Positions 52,666 to 59,339 of a DNA stretch of 64,000 nucleotides are shown one piece after another; position 1 is the first letter of the stretch; each line of letters starts with the position of its first letter. Position numbers and translations under genes: made by a program. The stretch comes from Deltaproteobacteria bacterium (GTDB taxonomy: Bacteria; Desulfobacterota; Desulfomonilia; UBA1062), in assembly GCA_029552245.1 (NCBI GenBank), contig JAKPDW010000084.1, forward strand, positions 62,001-126,000, read 5' to 3'. The notes below the pieces were generated by a model that was not told the origin of the DNA, did no database searches, and worked only from the letters and a program-made list of their open reading frames with translations.

Positions 52666-53814
52666 GTGGGAGAGCACACAGGCGCGTTTCAGGACATGCT
52701 CGAAGCCCTCGAGAGGTTCGCGTCGGAGAACATAGCCCCGCGTGAAGACCTGGGATCGAGCACGGAGTTCCCCTTCGACCTGTGGAAGCGGATGGGTGAG
52801 GAGGGGCTCCTCGGCGCATCGGTGCCCGAGGAGTACGGGGGCTCGGGCCTCGGGTACGGCGCCATAAGCCGGCTCGCCATGGCGCTTGCCCGAAGGGGCG
52901 GGTGCCTGGGTATCGTCCTGAGCTGGCTCATGCACCAGATCGCCTGCCGCTTCGTCATGGCCGGCATGGCCAGCAAGGACCTCATGGATACGTACCTCCC
53001 CGGGCTTGCCGCAGGGGAGGCGACGGTCTCGATCGCGATCAGCGAGCCGAAAACGGGCGCCCACCCCAGGCACATGGAGACGCGTGCCGAGAAGACGGCT
53101 CGAGGCTACCTCGTGAGCGGCGAGAAGGCCTTCCTCACGAACGGGCCCATTGCGTCCCTGTTTGTGGTCGTCGCCGTCACCAAGACCGAAGGCGGGCTCA
53201 AGAGCTTCAGCTCGATGGTGGTCAGGAGGGAGACCGAGGGGCTCGAGGTGCTGCCCCCCCTCGATGTCGGTTTCCTTCACCCGTGCCCCCATGGGGCGAT
53301 CACGATGGACCGGTGCGCGGTGGGGGAGGACCATGTCCTGGGTAGGCCCCACAAAGCTTACGAGGACCTGGTGGTGCCGTTCCGCCTCGTCGAGGACGTC
53401 TGCCTGATGGGCATGCTCATAGGCTCCGCCCGCTCGAGGCTCGACGACATCGTGTCGAAGCTCAGGGACAGGGGGACAGCTCCCGGGGAAGAGGTGGTCT
53501 TCTCCCTGGGGGGGCTGGAATCCTCGCTCAGGGCGATCGAGGTCTTGGCATCGGAGGCGGCCCGCATCCTGGACGCAGACGGGCCTGCGGCGGATATCAG
53601 GCCGCTCGTCCTGGCCTTTCGGTCCCTGTTCTCGGAGATACACAAAGGGACAGGTCTTCTCTACGGTGTCGCAGGCGTGACGCCGTCTCAGCAGGCACTC
53701 ACCATGGGGAAGGATCTCGATGCCTTGGGGGGGTTCGCCTCACGCGTCGCGAGGCGCACGCAGGTGAAGATCGGCTCGGGGATGCTCGGGGGGGTATCTC
53801 GTGTTGACATTTGA
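52666..53814 (+). CDS. Acyl-CoA dehydrogenase family protein
   Basis: This 382-residue protein shows the acyl-CoA dehydrogenase N-terminal and middle folds (GEEGLLGASVPEEYGGSGLG, AISEPKTGAHP, and GEKAFLTNGPIASLF). The C-terminal third lacks the familiar family pattern with the catalytic Glu; it ends VSRVDI. It may be a divergent dehydrogenase, act on an unusual substrate, or be inactive. GTG 52666 start is used, about ten bases after the VWA stop. It could be a target of the MoxR/VWA pair, but nothing shows this directly. A TetR regulator follows, possibly its repressor. Confidence 0.8.
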   Translation: MGEHTGAFQDMLEALERFASENIAPREDLGSSTEFPFDLWKRMGEEGLLGASVPEEYGGSGLGYGAISRLAMALARRGGCLGIVLSWLMHQIACRFVMAGMASKDLMDTYLPGLAAGEATVSIAISEPKTGAHPRHMETRAEKTARGYLVSGEKAFLTNGPIASLFVVVAVTKTEGGLKSFSSMVVRRETEGLEVLPPLDVGFLHPCPHGAITMDRCAVGEDHVLGRPHKAYEDLVVPFRLVEDVCLMGMLIGSARSRLDDIVSKLRDRGTAPGEEVVFSLGGLESSLRAIEVLASEAARILDADGPAADIRPLVLAFRSLFSEIHKGTGLLYGVAGVTPSQQALTMGKDLDALGGFASRVARRTQVKIGSGMLGGVSRVDI

Positions 53815-53841
53815 GGCCGTTGCGGTTAAGGCTTGGTGCTC

Positions 53842-54471
53842 ATGAGGAGGCCCAGGACCAGCGAGGAGCTCGAGCGCGCAAAAGACCGGATCATAGACGC
53901 CGCGCTCGCCATCATCGTGGAGGAGGGTTTCCCCTGCCTCACCATGAGGAGGCTCGCGTCCCGGCTTCACATGAGCGCCCCGAACCTCTACAACTTCTTC
54001 GCGAGCAAGGACGAGATCTACATAACCATCGTGATCAAGGGGTTCAGGATGCTCCAGGAGGAGCTCGAGCGGGCCGCGTCAGGCGCATCCACGCCCGAGG
54101 AGAAGGCGAGGGCGATGATCGAGGCCTACGTGGACTTCGGGACGAAGAACAGCCCCTACTACGACATCATGTTCACCATGCCCACGCCCAAGTACAAGGC
54201 TTACCAGGGGACGCCCTACGAGAAGCTCTCGGAGGTGGAGTACAGGATCTCGATGGACATCGCCGGTCTCGCCGCACAGACCCTCAGGGAGCTCTCGAGG
54301 GGAGGCGTCCAGAAGGACGAAGACCTCACCCACGACCTGGTCCATATCTGGTGCCTGGTGCACGGGATGGTCTCCCTGGCCAACAGCAACATCATCGGCT
54401 ACGTGGCAAGCGACGTCAAGGCGGCCTACCAGCGTATCGTGGACGACATCGTGGAGCGATACAGGGGATAG
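53842..54471 (+). CDS. TetR family transcriptional regulator
   Basis: This 209-residue repressor has an N-terminal helix-turn-helix (LTMRRLASRLHMSAPNLYNFF) and a helical C-terminal ligand domain with a TetR_C-like MFTMPTPKYKAYQGTPYEKL part. It probably controls its own operon in response to a small molecule, perhaps an acyl-CoA, given its neighbour; this is inference. I use the ATG at 53842 rather than the TTG nine bases upstream. It ends about 110 bases before the integron integrase relic. Confidence 0.9.
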   Translation: MRRPRTSEELERAKDRIIDAALAIIVEEGFPCLTMRRLASRLHMSAPNLYNFFASKDEIYITIVIKGFRMLQEELERAASGASTPEEKARAMIEAYVDFGTKNSPYYDIMFTMPTPKYKAYQGTPYEKLSEVEYRISMDIAGLAAQTLRELSRGGVQKDEDLTHDLVHIWCLVHGMVSLANSNIIGYVASDVKAAYQRIVDDIVERYRG

Positions 54472-54581
54472 AACCCGCTTCGAGCGGACAGGCGGCCTTG
54501 TTCGAGGATCCCCGGTGCCTGCCGGGAAGAGAACGTCCCCCAGGAAGAAAGCTGGGCAGAGAACAGGTGAGAAGGCTTTCC

Positions 54582-54930
54582 CGCCCGCCCAAGCCGCTTG
54601 ACCGGGTGCGCGAAGCCTTGCGTTCCCGCCACTACAACCCCCGCACGGAGCAGACCTCTTGCCATTGATTCAGACGCCACAACCGCTTTCACAATGTGCT
54701 CCATCCCGCCGAAATGGCCGGGCCGGGAATCAACGCCTTGTTGACCCACCTGCCACGCATTCCGTCATTCCTTCGCCACGCAACTCCTTGAACGCGGCTA
54801 CGACCATCAGGACCGTTCAAGAACTCCTCGGTCACAAGGACATCAAAACTCCGATGATTCACACCCATGTCCTGAACCGGGGCTGCAAGGGCGTCAAAAG
54901 TCCGGTGGACAATTGGGAGAGGAGAAGCCA
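54582..54930 (+). pseudogene. Decayed integron integrase (intI)
   Basis: Fragments of an integron-type tyrosine recombinase lie in order on the plus strand. At about 54587 the frame reads [20 protein letters not shown], then TEQTSCH, a TGA stop, and [18 protein letters not shown], matching IntI N-termini. In a second frame from 54751 comes [18 protein letters not shown], the catalytic HxxR box. A frameshift then gives [20 protein letters not shown], then [13 protein letters not shown]. The central part, about 200 residues, is missing. The catalytic Tyr normally in MIYTHV is His here. It is therefore inactive. It lies on the same strand as the following gene cassettes, unlike class 1 integrons. 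Confidence 0.88.
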
Positions 54931-55106
54931 AGGTGTTTTATTTAGAAGCCATATATCCCCCTGCGATCATTGCAGAACATGGCCTAGCTTCTGCAAGTGC
55001 TGGAGTTACGGCAGAACTGCAGGAGGGGTCTTATGCATCGACGTCGCGGCCCGAAGGTGTTATGAAGAAACCATATAACCATTGTTATACAAAAGATTAA
55101 TAGGTT

Positions 55107-55880
55107 ATGACTTACGAATTTGACGGTAGAGAATATGAAAAAGCTTCGGCTCATCAGCAGGAATGGGGCAATAGATTAATCTCTGAATTAAATCTCACCG
55201 GTAATGAGAGAATACTTGATTTAGGCTGTGGAGATGGAAAATTAACCGAGAGTCTTTCCATCCTCGTGCCAAATGGATGTGTTTTAGGCATTGACGCTTC
55301 TCAGGGGATGATTGATGTCGCAAAACAGAAAGAAAAAGATAACTTAAAATTCAAGTTGATGGATATCGATACATTAGAATTACACGATAAATATGACGTT
55401 ATTTTTTCCAATGCAGCCTTGCACTGGGTAAAAGACCACCAAAGATTGTGGCAAAATCTTAAAACAATATTATCCGAGAAAGGAATTGTACGATTTAATT
55501 TTGCAGCAGATGGAAATTGTGTGCATTTCTTGAAAATCATTCGCGAGGCGATAACAATGGATGAATATAAAAAATATTTTGTTAATTTTGAATGGCCCTG
55601 GTATATGCCAACTATTGAGGAGTATAAGAAAATAGTTGAACCATTATCTTTTTCAGAACTAAAAATATGGGGTGAAAATGCTGATCGGCTCTTTCCTGAT
55701 AAAGAATCAATAATCGGATGGATAAATCAGCCAAGCATCGTTCCCTTTCTGAAATGTATAGAAGAATCAAAAAGGGACAAAATTAGGAATTATGTTATTG
55801 ACCGCATGCTTCAAAGTACATCCCAAAAAGACGGATATTATGAAACATTCAGAAGAATAAATGTATATGCAAAATATTAA
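55107..55880 (+). CDS. Cassette-borne SAM-dependent methyltransferase
   Basis: This 257-residue protein has a class I methyltransferase fold with SAM motif ILDLGCGDGKLTESL, the acidic loop GIDASQGMIDVAKQ, and the post-motif IFSNAALHWVKDH. This pattern resembles trans-aconitate methyltransferase (Tam) and related small-molecule enzymes; substrate is unknown. The A+T content is far above the neighbouring chromosome, indicating transfer. It is the first cassette after the integrase relic and is followed by an attC-like site. No ribosome binding site is strong, as is common for cassettes. Confidence 0.88.
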   Translation: MTYEFDGREYEKASAHQQEWGNRLISELNLTGNERILDLGCGDGKLTESLSILVPNGCVLGIDASQGMIDVAKQKEKDNLKFKLMDIDTLELHDKYDVIFSNAALHWVKDHQRLWQNLKTILSEKGIVRFNFAADGNCVHFLKIIREAITMDEYKKYFVNFEWPWYMPTIEEYKKIVEPLSFSELKIWGENADRLFPDKESIIGWINQPSIVPFLKCIEESKRDKIRNYVIDRMLQSTSQKDGYYETFRRINVYAKY

Positions 55881-55935
55881 AATAACAAAACATTACAGAG
55901 GACGGCATTCCGCCGCCGCTGGTTTTTGTGTACGG
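55881..55935 (+). repeat. attC-like site 1 (degenerate)
   Basis: Downstream of the methyltransferase stop lies AATAACAAAACATTACAG, GAGGACGGC, a five-base loop ATTCC, and GCCGCCG with the reverse complement arm GGTTTTTGTGTAC. This inverted, imperfect arm layout is that of attC recombination sites; the canonical terminal GTTRRRY box is not clear, so the site is decayed or its end was altered. Confidence 0.55.
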
Positions 55936-55945
55936 TTCTTTAGAT

Positions 55946-56470
55946 ATGATCTTAACACATAGACCTGTCAACGAGAAGGATATCCCGATCGTATGTGGTT
56001 TTCCACAGAGCGAAGAGGAACTATTTTTTCTTTTCCCAAAAGCCACATACCCGTTAACGCCTGCACAGTTGAAGGATGCAATCGAACAGCGATCTGACTC
56101 AACCATAGTGGAAGTAGATGGTGTCGTGGCAGGGTTTGCTAACTTCTACAAATGGGAACTGGGCGGAAGATGTTCCATAGGGAATGTCATTGTATCCCCA
56201 TCCTCACGAGGTCAGGGTGTAGGGCGCTATCTTATTGAGTGCATGATTGAACTCGCCATTTCAAAGCATCAAGCAAAAGAGGTCAGCATTTCTTGCTTTC
56301 ATAAGAATGTAATCGGCTTGTTGCTGTATTCCAAGCTTGGATTCAAGCCATTCGAAGTTGAAGAGCGACGAGATAATTATGGAAACCGCGTCGCCCTTAT
56401 CCACATGCTGCTCCAGCTAAATACAACCGAACAAGGGCGACCAGGCCGACGCGCTGATTTGCGAGGCTGA
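55946..56470 (+). CDS. Cassette-borne GNAT acetyltransferase
   Basis: This 174-residue protein is a GNAT family acetyltransferase with acetyl-CoA loop PSSRGQGVGRYLIE and a typical C-terminal SISCFHKNVIGLLLYSKLGF motif. The substrate is unknown. I use ATG 55946; an upstream in-frame GTG (55928) lies within the preceding recombination site. The C-terminal tail is encoded inside the next attC site, as often happens in cassettes. GC content is intermediate but below the chromosome. Confidence 0.87.
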   Translation: MILTHRPVNEKDIPIVCGFPQSEEELFFLFPKATYPLTPAQLKDAIEQRSDSTIVEVDGVVAGFANFYKWELGGRCSIGNVIVSPSSRGQGVGRYLIECMIELAISKHQAKEVSISCFHKNVIGLLLYSKLGFKPFEVEERRDNYGNRVALIHMLLQLNTTEQGRPGRRADLRG

Positions 56471-56485
56471 TGCCCAGCGTTGGGC
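56426..56485 (+). repeat. attC site 2
   Basis: A 60-base site starts ACCGAACAAGGGCG, contains CGACGCGCTGATTTGCG, and ends GCCCAGCGTTGGGC. The end matches the R' box GTTRRRY (GTTGGGC) and the start is an approximate complement. It overlaps the last 45 bases of the GNAT gene. Confidence 0.8.
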
Positions 56486-56501
56486 TGAAAGGGGAAAACG
56501 T

Positions 56502-56954
56502 ATGACCATGAGTGAACAAGCGGCTTCGAAATTTTTGGAGGGCTATAATTGTGCACAGTCGGTATTTTATACTTTCTGTGAAGATCTGGGGATTGAAAAG
56601 AGGAGTGCATTGAAAATCGCATGTGGCTTCGGAGCTGGAATGGGCCGGAAAGAAGAAGTTTGTGGTGCTGTGACTGGGGGCATAATGGTCATTGGTGCAC
56701 GGTTTGGCAGAGTAGAAAGGGATGATGCGACAGCTCAAGAGACAACTTACAAAAAAACACGAGAGTTCATGGACAAATTTGCAGAAAAGCATGGTACCTA
56801 TATCTGTCGTGAATTATTGAATGGTTGCGAATTAACAACTGAAGAAGGCCAGAAGATCTTCATGGAAAATGATATGCTAAACAAAATATGTGTTCAATGC
56901 GTTAAGAGCGTTGTGAGCATTCTTGAAGAGATCATAAAAAATGCCCAACCATAG
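56502..56954 (+). CDS. Cassette-borne C_GCAxxG_C_C family protein
   Basis: This 150-residue protein carries the pattern for which the family is named: YNCAQSVF near the start, then IACGFGAGMGRKEEVCGAVTGG, and two later Cys groups. Members are probable redox or metal-binding proteins with no settled function. It is common in anaerobes. The last codons run into the attC site. Composition is AT-rich relative to the chromosome. Confidence 0.85.
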   Translation: MTMSEQAASKFLEGYNCAQSVFYTFCEDLGIEKRSALKIACGFGAGMGRKEEVCGAVTGGIMVIGARFGRVERDDATAQETTYKKTREFMDKFAEKHGTYICRELLNGCELTTEEGQKIFMENDMLNKICVQCVKSVVSILEEIIKNAQP

Positions 56955-56999
56955 AATCCACCGGACGGCCTGCAGCCGCCGGTGACCCTTGCGTTCGAC
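56943..56999 (+). repeat. attC site 3
   Basis: The 57-base site begins GCCCAAC, contains GGACGGCCTGCAGCCGCCGG, which folds as a perfect inner stem, and ends GCGTTCGAC. The start and end are inverted complements as required for attC; the GTTRRRY box reads GTTCGAC, with one mismatch. It follows the C_GCAxxG_C_C gene, whose last codons it overlaps. Confidence 0.8.
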
Positions 57000-57015
57000 A
57001 AAGAGAAACAAAGAC

Positions 57016-57201
57016 ATGAACACACCCTGGCAATACGATGAAACGGCTCAGGTTGGAACTGACTACCGCAACGAGAGCGAGGTCGCTGCGTATGACGAGC
57101 GGATATACGTGAACCCTTCATGGACTGTACCAGTGATAAGCGGTAACATCACGCAATGGGGGCATTACACGCTTTCATTCTCCCAGGTTCGACAGTGGTA
57201 A
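57016..57201 (+). pseudogene. Truncated methyltransferase-like cassette ORF
   Basis: A 61-residue frame starts MNTPWQYDETAQVGTDYRNE and SEVAAYDERI, resembling the N-terminus of small SAM methyltransferases. After about 35 residues the sequence changes to unrelated residues (VNPSWTVPVISGNITQWG) and stops, so it is a 5' remnant. It follows attC site 3. No attC site was found after it, so it marks the end of recognisable cassettes. Confidence 0.6.
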
Positions 57202-57519
57202 TCACGCGAGATCGATAAAGCATGGAAGATTAGGTGGATAGGAGTGGCGAGGGTTTCGCATGTACCTGCGATCTCAGAGATTAAACGCATGTAATGAGTC
57301 CTCGGCGGCGCAGGTGTCTTAAGTGTTTTCAGCATCTATTGACTTGGTCGTGTGATAGCCATGTGATCACGATTCGTGGTGAAAGTTACCGGCTGAGAGA
57401 GAAGCGGCGTTCCGGGTTGCTGCTGCAGAAACCCGGAACCCCCCTTCAACGAACAGTCATGAGCAACATTGACGGAATGACAGAACGGGGGGCAAGTCTA
57501 CATGTCGCCAGGGGGTCAA
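57202..57519. other. Intergenic, junction of cassettes and IS relic
   Basis: About 320 bases with no gene. It links the last cassette fragment with the transposase relic and has intermediate GC. I see no clear terminal inverted repeat or target-site duplication. Confidence 0.4.
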
Positions 57520-57914
57520 TTCCTGGTGTCGCTTGACATGCAAGTTCAGTTCGCTGAAGTGCATGCCCGTTTTTGAAAACATGCTCCCAGATGCATACGC
57601 TCCATGATCGACCGGATCTGATCCCAGGTTCGGCCGGTCTTCCGATCAGCAATACGCACCAGGAGCAGGGCGAGAAAGCAGATGAAGACAAGGGGTTAAA
57701 TGCGATCGTCTTTCCGGCGATAAACGGGCCGGAACTCAAGAGTGGTCTTGAGCGTCCTGAATGCCCGCTCCACTTCCAAGAGCTGCGTGTCTCCCAGGGC
57801 ATCATCCTCGGCAATGAGCGTGTCATAGAAAGAGACGCCGGGCAGGGTATCTTGAGCCTCACCTTCCGATGCGTGCCAGGGGTCGAGAGGGTCGAGAGGC
57901 ATTCGCCCTTGCAA
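57520..57914 (-). pseudogene. IS1634-type (IS4-related) transposase relic
   Basis: On the minus strand one frame reads EVERAFRTLKTTLEFRPVYR and RKDDRI, then a TAA stop, then ICFLALLLVRIADRKTGRTW and DQIRSIMERMHLG; a shift gives GHALQRTEL. These are the conserved C-terminal blocks of IS1634-family DDE transposases, including the Glu of the catalytic triad (EVERAFR). A full protein is about 550 residues, so only about a quarter remains, with at least one stop and one frameshift. Confidence 0.75.
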
Positions 57915-58034
57915 GGAACTCTCTCTGTCCCTGCGAAAGCCTCACAGGCACACCTCGGAGGCCAGGCTTGATGCCGCTGTCTGGGTGGTGACGGATAAGT
58001 GCACGGGGTTACGGTCTCCACCCAGGACGAGCGC

Positions 58035-58063
58035 TTGACAGGGAACCAAAACTGAACTAAGTT
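58035..58063 (+). promoter_or_regulatory. Possible promoter of the saccharopine dehydrogenase gene
   Basis: A full-consensus -35 box TTGACA (58035-58040) with a 17-base spacer is followed by TAAGTT (58058-58063), a weak -10 box, in AT-rich DNA just before the gene. It lies close to the transposase relic, so the promoter may have come with that element. The -10 assignment is uncertain; TAATAT slightly downstream is too far away. Confidence 0.45.
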
Positions 58064-58092
58064 AATATAAAAAAATGACCGGGGGAGATCCC

Positions 58093-59319
58093 ATGGCACG
58101 GGTAGTGGTTCTCGGCGGGTGCGGGGTGGTGGGAAGCGTCGCGGTCCAGGTCCTGGCTGCGCAGGATGTGATCGGGGAGGTCGTCATTGCCGACAGGGCC
58201 CACGAGAAGGCGTCGATGCTCGCATCGCGCCTGGGGTCGAAGAAGGTGAGGCCTTTGCGCGTGGACGTGTCCAGCCCCGAGGAGACGAGATCCGCGATCA
58301 GGGGGGCCGACATCGTCCTCAACTGCGTCGGTCCTTTCTTCTCGACCGTGGAGGGGATCCTCGACGCCGCGATAGACGAGCGGGTGAACTATGTCGACAT
58401 CTGCGATGACGTGGATGCGACCCTGAAGATCCTCGAGAAGGACGAGAAGGCGAGGCGCGAGGGGGTGACGGCCCTGATCGGGATGGGGAGTTCCCCCGGG
58501 GCGACGAACCTGCTCGCCAGGCTGGCACACGACATGCTGCTCGACACGACCTCCTCGGTGGACATCTTCCACACGCACGGCGGGGAGCCGGTGGAGGGTG
58601 AGGGCGTCATCGGCCACCGTTTCCACTGCATGAGCATCGACATCCCCATGTACCTGGACGGCAGGTTCACCACGGTGAAGTTCTTCGGGCAGGACGGCAT
58701 CGCCCTCAGGCAAACCTTCGACTTCCCCATGGTGGGAAAGGGCATTCCCATCTTCCCATACCCGCACCCGGAACAGGTCACCCTGCCCAGGCACCTCAAG
58801 CTCTCGAGGGTGACCAACAAGGGGTCTGTCCTGCCGATCGAGTACTTCAACCTCATCATGGCCATGGTGGAACTCGATCTGGCCTCCACCGACCCGGTGA
58901 CCGTGAACGGCGTGCCTGTCGTGCCGCGCGATTTCGCGATTTCCTTCATCCTCAGGGAACGGGGCCGCATCCTCGAGAAGACCGGGTTCACGAAGCCCTG
59001 CGGCTGCTGCTCGGTCGTCGTCAGGGGGACCAAGGACTCGTCCCCGCTGGAATACCGCTTCCACATGGCATCGCGCACCCAGGCCTTGGGCGAGGGGACG
59101 GGCGTGCCGGCAGCCATCGCCGTGATGCTCATGGCCATGGGGAAGGTGAAGGGTCCCGGGGTGCTCCCGCCCGAGGCGTGCGTGAATCCCATGGACTTCG
59201 TGGACCTCGTCCCCAAGGTCATGCGGCTCGACCATGCCGCGCGTGACCCCGACTCCTTCGGCGGGGTGATCGTGGAGAGGGTGGATGCCGAGGGCGTCGT
59301 GACGAGGGTGGACATCTGA
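58093..59319 (+). CDS. Saccharopine dehydrogenase family oxidoreductase
   Basis: This 408-residue NAD(P)-dependent protein has an N-terminal Rossmann fold (VVVLGGCGVVGSVAVQVLA), the VDVSSPEETRSAIRGAD region and the GMGSSPGATNLLA loop typical of the saccharopine dehydrogenase/carboxynorspermidine dehydrogenase superfamily. Its exact substrate is not clear; lysine metabolism or polyamine-type reactions are possibilities. ATG 58093 follows a GGGGGAG site. It is followed by an FGGY kinase gene after 20 bases, so both belong to one operon and may act on a common carbon substrate. Confidence 0.85.
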   Translation: MARVVVLGGCGVVGSVAVQVLAAQDVIGEVVIADRAHEKASMLASRLGSKKVRPLRVDVSSPEETRSAIRGADIVLNCVGPFFSTVEGILDAAIDERVNYVDICDDVDATLKILEKDEKARREGVTALIGMGSSPGATNLLARLAHDMLLDTTSSVDIFHTHGGEPVEGEGVIGHRFHCMSIDIPMYLDGRFTTVKFFGQDGIALRQTFDFPMVGKGIPIFPYPHPEQVTLPRHLKLSRVTNKGSVLPIEYFNLIMAMVELDLASTDPVTVNGVPVVPRDFAISFILRERGRILEKTGFTKPCGCCSVVVRGTKDSSPLEYRFHMASRTQALGEGTGVPAAIAVMLMAMGKVKGPGVLPPEACVNPMDFVDLVPKVMRLDHAARDPDSFGGVIVERVDAEGVVTRVDI

Positions 59320-59339
59320 GGAGACCGTAGGGGGTTCGC

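Larger units (their letters stand above)
54582..57201 (+). mobile_element. Relic chromosomal integron with gene cassettes
   Basis: A dead intI (54582-54930) is followed by low-GC gene cassettes: a methyltransferase (55107-55880), a GNAT acetyltransferase (55946-56470), a C_GCAxxG_C_C protein (56502-56954) and a truncated methyltransferase (57016-57201). The first three end in or beside attC-like sites at 55881-55935, 56426-56485 and 56943-56999. The GC content drops sharply from 54.9 to 57.2 kb. The 176 bases from 54931 to 55106 would hold the attI site but I cannot define it. Integrase and cassettes read in the same direction, the arrangement called reverse-oriented in Treponema and some other lineages. 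Confidence 0.8.

Noticed and set aside
52666-53814. Acyl-CoA dehydrogenase as a pseudogene
   Set aside because: The frame is intact with a good middle domain; lack of a visible catalytic Glu may reflect divergence.
54931-55106. A defined attI site
   Set aside because: GTTRRRY-like words occur (for example near 55070), but none is flanked by the elements needed to make a firm call.
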